Below are positions 1-5,512 of a stretch of 6,013 nt of DNA, in pieces. The stretch is from Erysipelotrichaceae bacterium (GTDB lineage Bacteria > Bacillota_I > Bacilli_A > Erysipelotrichales > Erysipelotrichaceae), in contig JAFOMB010000220.1 in assembly GCA_017419065.1 (NCBI GenBank), positions 1-6,013 of the forward strand, written 5' to 3'. The position numbers and the translations under genes are program-made. Each line of letters opens with the position of its first letter. Within the stretch, counting starts at the first letter, position 1. Below the pieces are notes generated by a model, which saw only the letters and a program-made list of their open reading frames with translations, was not told the origin of the DNA and did not search any database.

Positions 1-1
1 C

Positions 2-2542
2 GAAGAGGACGTTGGAGGTGTTGACCTTCTCGCCGGCGAAGACGAGGTCGGCCTTGTAGTCCGGATAGACGGTGCCGGTGACGGAACCGGTCTTGCCGGA
101 GTTATCGACAGAGGAGACCTGGGCGATGAACTTGTAGTCCAGCTTGTCGATCGTTTCTACATAGGACTGCGTCGTGAATGCGTCATTCTCAAATTCCGCA
201 GTGTAGACGATCTTGCCTTCCGCATAACCGGTAGCCGGGCGTTCGGTAACGATCGCTGTGACGGTCTCAGTGATATTGTGTTCTTCGTTGTTCTTACAAG
301 CCTTGGTAGCTGTGACTGTCAGATGATCTTCAGACCATTTATAGACAGGTTCTGCCCAGTCGTGGCCGGTTGCAGGAACATCCTTTTCCCTGGAGTCTGT
401 ATATTCGACACCTTCATAGGTGACTTTCGCGTTGTAAACGACTTTGCCGTCTGTCTCGCAGTTTGCTTCTGTCGTATCTTTTGCTACGACAGCGTTCTTT
501 GTGATCTCGTGAGTCTTATTGTTGTCGCAGAGGAGAGTCAGTTTTGCGGTTTCATAATCTTCGCTCCAGGACCATTCCTTGACAGACCACTTGTGTCCAA
601 GTTCGATCTCGACGACTGTTTCCTTACCGGAGACTCTCTCGATGACCGCTGTCATGACACGGAACATGGCCTTCAGCATCTCCGTGCCGTTTTCCGATGC
701 CTGCAGTCCTGTTAAGACAGCCGGCAGTTCTTCATCATAGACATCGACACTGACTTTGACTTCCTTGAGAGCCTTCGCATAGCTGGAACCGACTGCCAGT
801 TCAGAACCCTCTTCCAGATAGAAGACGACTTTATTGACCGATTTGTCAAGTGTTGTCAGCTTGACGTGATCGCGGATATTCTTATTTAGATTGTTCAGAT
901 CGTTGAAGTTGTCCAGTTTCAGATCTTTGACATCCTCTTCGAATTCCAGGAGCTGGTTGCCGATCTGAAGGGTGGAACCCTTTTTGATCAGGAAGTAGCT
1001 GTCTTCCTGTTCTCTCGTACCGGCTTCGACATTCTCGCTGTTGACTAAGGCATGCCACATGGCGGAGGTATTTTCATCCGGTTTCGCAATGATCTTGTTT
1101 CCGTCTTTGGAGAATGTGTAAGTCGTCTGGAGATCGTTGTATTTCGCCGTGACCTTCGTGCCTTCTGCACCTAACGGAGATAAGGCAGAGCGGACGGTAT
1201 CCATGGAGACGGACTGCGGTGCGTAGTTTGTCTGGACAGCTCTGCGGTAGTATCTCGTATCGGAAACGCCGAGGCTGGCGACATTGTGCATCCAGATCTC
1301 TAAGAGAGCGTTGGAGGTGTTGACGGATTCTCCTTCCATGAGGAGTTCCGCACGGTAGTCATCATAGACTGTTCCGACGACCAGGCCTTCTTTCGCACCG
1401 TCCTTGGAGGAAACTTCGACGCGGAACTTGACATCGTTGTTGACTTCATTTCTCTTGCGGAGGTTCGTCAGGACATCTTCGGCGCCTTCCGGTTTCAGAC
1501 CGTCTTCCGGCCAGGAAACGGTAGCGAGATGACCTTCTTCTGTCTCAGTGACTTCCGCAGGGACTTCTCTGACTTCACTGTCGTACTTGCAGTGGAAAAC
1601 AGCCGTGCAGGATCTGGCATCTTCCGACCAGTTCCATACCGGTTCTTCCCATTCGTGGATGTGTTCGACTTCGATCGTGAGATTGACGGTCTCTCCATCA
1701 AACATGCCCAGGAAGTCGTTTCCTGTCTTCATCAGGAATCTGACCATGTCCTTGAGAGAAGATGTCGCACGCAGTGTGGACAGGATCGCAGCTTCCTGAT
1801 CGAAGCCTAACGTGACCTTGACATCTCTCTTGAGAGTGGCGATGGTCTGATCGACAGCGAGGATGGAACCCTTCTTGATCGTAAAGGTATAGGCAGAAAC
1901 GGCTGCGTTCTGTTCCAGGACCGTATGGGCACGGATGTTCTTTTCCAGGGCCTGCAGGTCATTGAAGTTATCGAGGCGGAGATCCTGAGCTGTTTCAAAC
2001 TTCAGGACTTCTCTTCCCAGCTGCAGGGTAGACCCGTTGGCGACGATGATGTAGCTGTCGTGGTCAGCCTTGGTCGTGACTTCCGCATTCTTCTTGTCTG
2101 CTAAAGCCAGCCAGGCATCTCTGGCAGCCGCTTCATCAGTAGAAGCAGTGATCGTCTTGACGGATCCTTCACTTCCGTCAAAGCCGGATCCGGCCAGGGT
2201 ATACACGACATCTCTTGCGGTATTGTCTGTCAGGACTCTCACATTGACCGTAGCGCCGTTGAAGCCGAACAGGTGTTCCTGTCCTTCTCCGGCAACGAGT
2301 TTCAATGCCTCATAGAGGTAGACTTCGGCAGACATGCCGGTGTTGAGAGCTTCCGAAGCCCTTCTGGTCCCTTCAATGCCTAAAGAGTGGATATCCGTAA
2401 CGGCGACATCCACTTTGACATTGGAAGCATTGACCTTCTGGTTCGGCAATGTCAGCACCATACTGTAGTCAGGGTTGATGACACCACTGACTGTCGTGAC
2501 ACCTCCGTCCTTTCTCGTAGAAGATACGTTTACTTCTACCTT
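2..2542 (-). repeat. Protein-level repeats A-B-A-B-B-A within the large surface protein
   Basis: Approximate unit positions are A1 2542-1673, B1 1663-1430, A2 1429-608, B2 598-368, B3 367-137, and A3 136 to the edge. The VSS marker of the A units is at residues 41, 412 and 844, so periods are 371 and 432; the longer period is due to the extra B unit. B2 and B3 are 77 residues apart (GHKW 684, GHDW 761). The Trp of the B unit that precedes an A unit lies 79 or 80 residues before its VSS in both cases. A1 and A2 share motifs such as KGSTLQ or NGSTLQ, LDNFNDL, KNIR and LAV, but are well diverged, so this is old duplication. Cysteine content differs: B1 has C347 and C353, B2 has C707 and C730, B3 only C784. 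Confidence 0.85.
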
Positions 2543-2647
2543 CGGAGTCGGTGCCGGCACCTCTTCTGCTACGACGTTTGCCGGTATGTTCGTAACCAGC
2601 ATCAGTACAGTCAGAAGAGCGGATAATAGAGATTTCAGTTTTTTCAT
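2..2647 (-). CDS. Large secreted modular repeat protein, N-terminal 882 residues (3' end outside window)
   Basis: The frame is open from the ATG at 2647-2645 to the window edge with no stop, so at least 882 residues are encoded. The start is supported by a GGAGGAG Shine-Dalgarno at 2661-2655, 7 nt upstream, and by a signal peptide (MKKLKSLLSALL..., hydrophobic to about residue 20, likely cut near VVA-EE, 26-28). The mature part is built from two module types. Module A (about 36-325, 407-680, 838 onward) carries VSS, a PDY or DDY motif, an N-A/T-S-N motif, and LDNFNDL with (K/E)xGSxLAV in the two full copies. Module B (about 329-406, 684-760, 761-837) begins with H-x-W and W-S-E-D and carries cysteines and a Tyr-Thr-Ala type strand. 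B-like GHxW repeats are common in Firmicutes surface proteins. No enzyme motif is visible. A surface adhesin or structural role is inference. Any anchor (LPxTG, CWB2 or other) would lie outside the window. Confidence 0.93.
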   Translation of the reverse strand, partial: MKKLKSLLSALLTVLMLVTNIPANVVAEEVPAPTPKVEVNVSSTRKDGGVTTVSGVINPDYSMVLTLPNQKVNASNVKVDVAVTDIHSLGIEGTRRASEALNTGMSAEVYLYEALKLVAGEGQEHLFGFNGATVNVRVLTDNTARDVVYTLAGSGFDGSEGSVKTITASTDEAAARDAWLALADKKNAEVTTKADHDSYIIVANGSTLQLGREVLKFETAQDLRLDNFNDLQALEKNIRAHTVLEQNAAVSAYTFTIKKGSILAVDQTIATLKRDVKVTLGFDQEAAILSTLRATSSLKDMVRFLMKTGNDFLGMFDGETVNLTIEVEHIHEWEEPVWNWSEDARSCTAVFHCKYDSEVREVPAEVTETEEGHLATVSWPEDGLKPEGAEDVLTNLRKRNEVNNDVKFRVEVSSKDGAKEGLVVGTVYDDYRAELLMEGESVNTSNALLEIWMHNVASLGVSDTRYYRRAVQTNYAPQSVSMDTVRSALSPLGAEGTKVTAKYNDLQTTYTFSKDGNKIIAKPDENTSAMWHALVNSENVEAGTREQEDSYFLIKKGSTLQIGNQLLEFEEDVKDLKLDNFNDLNNLNKNIRDHVKLTTLDKSVNKVVFYLEEGSELAVGSSYAKALKEVKVSVDVYDEELPAVLTGLQASENGTEMLKAMFRVMTAVIERVSGKETVVEIELGHKWSVKEWSWSEDYETAKLTLLCDNNKTHEITKNAVVAKDTTEANCETDGKVVYNAKVTYEGVEYTDSREKDVPATGHDWAEPVYKWSEDHLTVTATKACKNNEEHNITETVTAIVTERPATGYAEGKIVYTAEFENDAFTTQSYVETIDKLDYKFIAQVSSVDNSGKTGSVTGTVYPDYKADLVFAGEKVNTSNVLF

Positions 2648-2654
2648 ACGATTT

Positions 2655-2661
2655 CTCCTCC
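2655..2661 (-). promoter_or_regulatory. Shine-Dalgarno of the repeat protein gene
   Basis: The minus strand reads GGAGGAG followed by AAATCGT and then ATG at 2647. This is a near-perfect site with 7-nt spacing and fixes the start. It sits directly after the T-tract of a terminator-like hairpin, so the site is placed to be affected by folding of the leader. Confidence 0.85.
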
Positions 2662-2663
2662 AC

Positions 2664-2689
2664 AAAAAAGAGCTCATCTTACAATGAGC
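2664..2689 (-). promoter_or_regulatory. Terminator-like hairpin in the leader, possible attenuator
   Basis: On the minus strand the arms GCTCAT (2689-2684) and ATGAGC (2677-2672) form a perfect 6-bp stem with a 6-nt loop TGTAAG. They are followed by TC and six T residues (2669-2664). This has the form of a weak intrinsic terminator, but it lies inside the leader of the repeat protein gene, two bases before the Shine-Dalgarno, not after a gene. It could be a premature terminator controlled by an alternative fold. The stem is short with half G-C pairs, so efficiency may be low. It may instead be a fortuitous hairpin or an mRNA-stability element. Confidence 0.45.
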
Positions 2690-2691
2690 GG

Positions 2692-2711
2692 ACGAAAGTA
2701 AGCTTTGACGT
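2692..2711 (-). other. Small bulged hairpin in the leader
   Basis: The minus-strand RNA can pair ACG (2711-2709) with CGT (2694-2692), and AAAG (2706-2703) with CTTT (2698-2695), around a CTTA loop with a 2-nt TC bulge. It lies next to the terminator-like hairpin at 2689-2672. Alone it is weak evidence; it matters only as part of a folded leader. Confidence 0.3.
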
Positions 2712-2756
2712 AAAGAGATTCTTCTTCCACCATATCCCGTTTCGAATGATTCTGGT

Positions 2757-2802
2757 GTTAGTATCAGGATCTCATCTACTTAAACTTCTTTGTAATACTA
2801 AC
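2757..2802 (-). repeat. 8-bp inverted repeat with 30-nt loop in the leader
   Basis: GTTAGTAT (2757-2764) and ATACTAAC (2795-2802) are exact reverse complements separated by 30 nt. In the minus-strand transcript this gives an AU-rich 8-bp stem with a large loop. The loop contains GATGAGATC (2776-2768), which differs at one base from GATGAGCTC (2678-2670), the region holding the 3' arm of the terminator-like hairpin. It may also be a DNA operator, but the arm distance makes an RNA stem more natural. Confidence 0.5.
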
Positions 2803-2823
2803 TGCAACGCATTTCGCATTTTC

Positions 2824-2852
2824 AGTTTAACACCTGATGTACCGTTTGTCAC
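2824..2852 (-). promoter_or_regulatory. Candidate promoter for the repeat protein gene
   Basis: The minus strand has GTGACA (2852-2847), a 17-nt spacer, then TAAACT (2829-2824) preceded by TGT, an extended -10 motif. Transcription would start near 2817 and give a leader of about 170 nt. A second possible pair further downstream (TTGCAG with TTTAAG) is no better. The assignment rests only on consensus and spacing. Confidence 0.45.
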
Positions 2853-2917
2853 AGAATTGTCACGTTTCTTACATATATTTTAAAAAAATATAAAGTATTA
2901 CTTGAATTTTGGTAAAC

Positions 2918-2947
2918 AAAAAGGCGGTTTCTGTTAAAGACCGCCTT
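2918..2947 (-). terminator. Intrinsic terminator after the CWB2-solute-binding fusion gene
   Basis: On the minus strand AAGGCGGT (2947-2940) pairs perfectly with ACCGCCTT (2928-2921), around an 11-nt loop. A T-run follows the G-C rich stem (T residues 2922-2918, partly in the stem). It begins about 40 nt after the stop codon at 2991-2989. This is a classic Rho-independent terminator and separates the gene from the next unit. Confidence 0.88.
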
Positions 2948-2988
2948 ATCTTATCTGTTTTCCTGAAAAGGACTCTTTATGGAAAGGA

Positions 2989-5427
2989 TCAGGAATTCTT
3001 GACGATCCGGATCTCCTTTATGGAGAGATCGGCTGTGATCGTGTAGTTGCCCGGGGAGAGGAAGATGATGTTGTTGTCGATGTTGTTCTGGGCGTCATAC
3101 GGTTCGATCAGATCAGCTCCGACAGTGACCTGCTGACAGCCCATATCCGTGCCCCACTCACCATAGGAGACGATACGTCCGCCCATGTAGTCAGACTCCG
3201 GAACGTCGATCGTGAGGGTCAGCGTGTTCCCGTTCTTTTCGAAAAGAGCCGTCTCCTTATCGGAATTGTTCCAGCCGTTCCAGTTTCCCACAAAGACATA
3301 GCCGTCAAACGGAAGGGCGCTCTCGATCATCTCGCTGTAATCATCCAGAGCTTTCTGCAGATCGGCATCCGACTTGGCGTTCTTCGCTTCATCGCCTAAG
3401 ACCTGGGCGATACTCCACCAGGATCCGTAGATCTGTCTCTGTACTGTAGAGTATTTGTTCTGTTCGATCAGGGCTCTTGCTGCCGAATCAGCCTGGACTG
3501 TCTGAGATCTCTGGACAGTCAGGTTGGACGGCAGGAAATAGAGTCTGGTATAGTAATCCATCTGTGCTTCCGCATCTGTCAGATACAGGGCCAGTCTGCG
3601 TAAGACGCCGGACTTTTTCACTTCTGTCTGAGGCTTGACGCCTAAAACCTTGCCGCCGTAGAAGGAACCCATATGATAGGACTTTCCGTCAACGGTAAAG
3701 CTCGGCAGATCGGCGACACCCATATTGTCTCCCAGGATCTCTTTCGCCGTATAATCACTCCAGGTACCGCTGACCACAACAGCAGCTCCGTTCGCAAAGT
3801 CATCGGCCATGGAAGAATTGCTTGCAGCCGGGGACTTGGCGACTTTCTCCAGTCCTTTCATCGCAATGAGACCTTCCGGAGAATTGTAGGTGTCATGGAC
3901 GGAAACGATATTGCCGGAGGAATCGATCTGCCATTCCGAGACACAGCCTGTCGCGAAGAAGAAGGAAGCATTATACCAGGCACTCGTGCTGTATTCCATA
4001 TCGAAGAGACGGCTGTTGTCTTCGCAGGCCTTCAGGATGTCTTCCAGGGAATCGACGATATCTTCTGAGATGACGCTCTTGTCATAATACATGAAGTAGC
4101 CGTTGTCCGAGGTCGTCGGATAGCCGTAGAGCTTTCCGTTATAGGAGGCAGCTTCTATCGATTTCTCGTCATTTCTCTGCCTGACAAGGGTACTGTCTTC
4201 TTCACCCAGAGGAACCAGGGAGCCTGCTCTTGCCAGGCGTTCTGTCTGATCCTGTGTGAACCAGAAGAGATCGGCACCCTTCTCAACGTCCTGTAACATC
4301 TGGCTGCCCGCTTCACCTTCGCTGACGGCTTCGACTGTCACGTTGATGACGATGCCCGGATTGGCAGCCATGAAGGCATTGATCTTCTCCTGTATGAGTT
4401 CTTTGACACCGCCTGTCACAGGAGTCCAGACAGTGATGTTATAGGTACCGGCCAGTTCATCCTGGACCGGTGTTTCTTCATTGAAGACGATATTTACGGA
4501 ATTTTCCGGGATCCTTCCGTCGCCGCCGCAGATATAGCCCTCTTCAATGGAATGGGAATTGGTATAGGACTGTGCTGCCGATTCTTTTCCTTCCTTGAGA
4601 AGGAGGATTGGAGCACCTAAGGCATTGGCGAGAGGGCCGGCACATAAGCCGTCCGGATAATCATGAGAGTAAGCCAGGACGACCTGATCCGGATCCGCAC
4701 AGAAAGTGTTGGCGATCGCCACAGCCGTTTCATAGCGGCCCTGTCCGCTGATCCTCGTCGGAGCACCATAAGCGGATACTTCGGCTTCTACCGAAGCAGA
4801 GACAGCCCCTGTCCCGCCGATGATGTATTTTTCATTGTTTCGATGTTCCTCTAAAAAGGCCTTCTGTTCATCGTTGAGCTTATCGCTGACCAGAAGCATC
4901 GGTCTTCCGGAAGCGGAAGCTGCCAGAGAATCCGCATAGTTCTTTCCCGTGCAGACCAGGATGTCTTCATCTGTGACACCGGCTTCATTCAGGATGGCCA
5001 TATTGGTGTTATAGCGGTTTTTTCCATAGAGTCTTTTTACATTAAAGGCTTCCAGACCATTCAGGCACACTTCTGAGACAGCTCCTGTTCCGCCCAGAAC
5101 GTAGACCGTTCCGCCTTCCTTCAGATTCTTCTGTATAAAGGCATTCACTTCAGAATACTTGCCATCGGAAGTAAGCAGGATCGGCGCTTCCTTTTTCGAA
5201 GCCAGATAGCCGCCTCCCAGGGCATCCGCATAGTTCTTTCCGGTCGCCAGAACGACAGTGTCGAAGTGATCGATACCTTTCACTCTCATCAGTTCTTCTG
5301 CGACTTCCATTGATGTTTCATAACGGCCTTTCCCCGAAAGACGGACAGTGTTTTCCGCTTCCGCAAAGACCGGGCACAGCGTCAATACCAGCAGTATCGA
5401 CAGGAGTGATGTCAAAAGCTTTTTCAT
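2989..5427 (-). CDS. Secreted CWB2-anchored extracellular solute-binding protein (sugar type), 812 aa
   Basis: Complete gene. I choose the ATG at 5427: it has AAAGGA at 5439-5434 with 6-nt spacing and starts MKKLLTSLL. The in-frame ATG at 5442 lacks such a site. Residues 1-24 are a signal peptide, likely cut after AEA (22-24). Residues 28-118, 131-212 and 224-316 are three CW_binding_2 modules (motifs G-K/Q-x-RY-x-T, TGKNYADxL, GGTGAVS); the family is known to hold proteins to wall polymers non-covalently. Residues 328-705 resemble MalE-type sugar-binding proteins: an ITVWTP start strand, a helix ending in NPGI, GADLFWF, LARAGSLVPLGE, YNGKLYGYP, a FANGAAVVVSGTW region, and GSWW near 670. Residues 709-812 are a beta-rich tail with NWNGWN. 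Sugar, perhaps maltodextrin, capture at the wall is inference. There is no acceptable lipobox (LTLC has Leu at -1), unlike typical Gram-positive binding proteins. No permease or ATPase gene is in view. Confidence 0.93.
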   Translation of the reverse strand: MKKLLTSLLSILLVLTLCPVFAEAENTVRLSGKGRYETSMEVAEELMRVKGIDHFDTVVLATGKNYADALGGGYLASKKEAPILLTSDGKYSEVNAFIQKNLKEGGTVYVLGGTGAVSEVCLNGLEAFNVKRLYGKNRYNTNMAILNEAGVTDEDILVCTGKNYADSLAASASGRPMLLVSDKLNDEQKAFLEEHRNNEKYIIGGTGAVSASVEAEVSAYGAPTRISGQGRYETAVAIANTFCADPDQVVLAYSHDYPDGLCAGPLANALGAPILLLKEGKESAAQSYTNSHSIEEGYICGGDGRIPENSVNIVFNEETPVQDELAGTYNITVWTPVTGGVKELIQEKINAFMAANPGIVINVTVEAVSEGEAGSQMLQDVEKGADLFWFTQDQTERLARAGSLVPLGEEDSTLVRQRNDEKSIEAASYNGKLYGYPTTSDNGYFMYYDKSVISEDIVDSLEDILKACEDNSRLFDMEYSTSAWYNASFFFATGCVSEWQIDSSGNIVSVHDTYNSPEGLIAMKGLEKVAKSPAASNSSMADDFANGAAVVVSGTWSDYTAKEILGDNMGVADLPSFTVDGKSYHMGSFYGGKVLGVKPQTEVKKSGVLRRLALYLTDAEAQMDYYTRLYFLPSNLTVQRSQTVQADSAARALIEQNKYSTVQRQIYGSWWSIAQVLGDEAKNAKSDADLQKALDDYSEMIESALPFDGYVFVGNWNGWNNSDKETALFEKNGNTLTLTIDVPESDYMGGRIVSYGEWGTDMGCQQVTVGADLIEPYDAQNNIDNNIIFLSPGNYTITADLSIKEIRIVKNS
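2992..3303 (-). other. C-terminal beta-rich domain of the fusion protein, possible carbohydrate-binding module
   Basis: Residues 709-812 follow the end of the solute-binding fold. They show FVGNWNGWNN at the start, then alternating hydrophobic strands (NTLTLTIDVPES, GRIVSYGEW, NNIIFLSPGNYTITADLS, KEIRIVKN). An N-W-N-G-W motif followed by a compact beta-sandwich ending in PGxYTxTxD is reminiscent of starch-binding and SusE/SusF-like domains. I could not match it to a named family by eye; the sugar-binding role is inference. Confidence 0.45.
4480..5346 (-). repeat. Three tandem CWB2 modules in the fusion protein
   Basis: Modules start at residues 28 (RLSGKGRYETS), 131 (KRLYGKNRYNTN) and 224 (TRISGQGRYETA), a period of about 93-103 residues. 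Three CWB2 modules per protein is the usual number and known structures form a trimer-like bundle within one chain. Module 3 is divergent: the usual ATGKNYADAL segment is replaced by AYSHDYPDGLCAGPLA, and GGTGAVS by GGDGRIPENS. The same variant third module occurs in the neighbouring gene at 5513-6013. Confidence 0.9.
4903..4936 (-). repeat. 34-bp direct repeat, copy in the fusion gene
   Basis: This tract is identical base for base to 5969-6002, 1066 bp away, in the upstream paralogue. It encodes the ADSLAASASGR segment of CWB2 module 2. Flanking DNA is similar but not identical (agttct resumes after one mismatch). Confidence 0.85.
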
Positions 5428-5433
5428 AGACGA

Positions 5434-5439
5434 TCCTTT
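5434..5439 (-). promoter_or_regulatory. Shine-Dalgarno that decides the start of the fusion gene
   Basis: AAAGGA followed by 6 nt (TCGTCT) precedes the ATG at 5427. The alternative in-frame ATG at 5442-5440 adjoins this site and has no purine-rich site of its own at the right distance. The five extra residues MKGSS would also be unusual before the MKKLL signal-peptide start. Confidence 0.8.
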
Positions 5440-5463
5440 CATTCAAAGCAGTGTTTCTTTTTT

Positions 5464-5472
5464 ATCCTAACA
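5464..5472 (-). promoter_or_regulatory. Weak candidate extended -10 for the fusion gene
   Basis: The minus strand has TGTTAGGAT, a TGn followed by a 4/6 match to TATAAT, about 37 nt before the start codon. No good -35 hexamer lies 16-18 nt upstream; that space is the terminator hairpin of the preceding gene. Either this is a promoter depending on the extended -10, or the gene relies on read-through from upstream. Confidence 0.25.
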
Positions 5473-5475
5473 CAC

Positions 5476-5506
5476 AAAAAAGATGCCGGTCATCTGGCCG
5501 GTATCT
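5476..5506 (-). terminator. Intrinsic terminator after the upstream CWB2 gene
   Basis: On the minus strand AGATACCGG (5506-5498) pairs with CCGGCATCT (5489-5481), with one A-C mismatch and an 8-nt loop, followed by a run of T residues (5481-5476). It starts only 6 nt after the TAA at 5515-5513. Orientation and position fit a Rho-independent terminator for that gene. The mismatch may allow some read-through into the fusion gene about 50 nt beyond. Confidence 0.75.
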
Positions 5507-5512
5507 GTTTTC

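Larger units (their letters stand above)
2648..2988. other. AT-rich intergenic region between gene 2 and the repeat protein gene
   Basis: This gap of 341 bases has no plausible gene on either strand. In transcription order it contains the terminator of the solute-binding fusion gene (2947-2918), a very AT-rich stretch (about 2917-2870), two GTGACA direct repeats and the candidate promoter (2863-2824), then a leader of about 170 nt with three possible hairpins and the Shine-Dalgarno. I did not recognise a known riboswitch, T-box or protein-binding leader motif in it. Confidence 0.8.

Noticed and set aside
278..715. Plus-strand open frame of 145 codons opposite the repeat protein
   Set aside because: It is antisense to a clearly repeated, signal-peptide-bearing protein. 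It has no ribosome binding site of note and its composition (Cys- and Phe-rich) is typical of reverse-strand shadows.
2469..2663. Minus-strand frame overlapping the start of the repeat protein
   Set aside because: It is out of frame with the signal peptide and repeats, and its start lies upstream of the Shine-Dalgarno of the real gene.
2648..2817. Known riboswitch class (c-di-GMP, c-di-AMP, T-box) in the leader
   Set aside because: I looked for their conserved core motifs and saw none, so I describe only the hairpins.
3673..4068. Plus-strand open frame of 131 codons opposite the solute-binding domain
   Set aside because: It is antisense to conserved domain coding DNA, with no recognisable motif or upstream signal.
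5368..5379. Possible lipobox LTLC in the fusion protein signal peptide
   Set aside because: Leu at -1 is not accepted in known lipoboxes (Gly, Ala or Ser expected), and an AEA signal peptidase I site follows at once.
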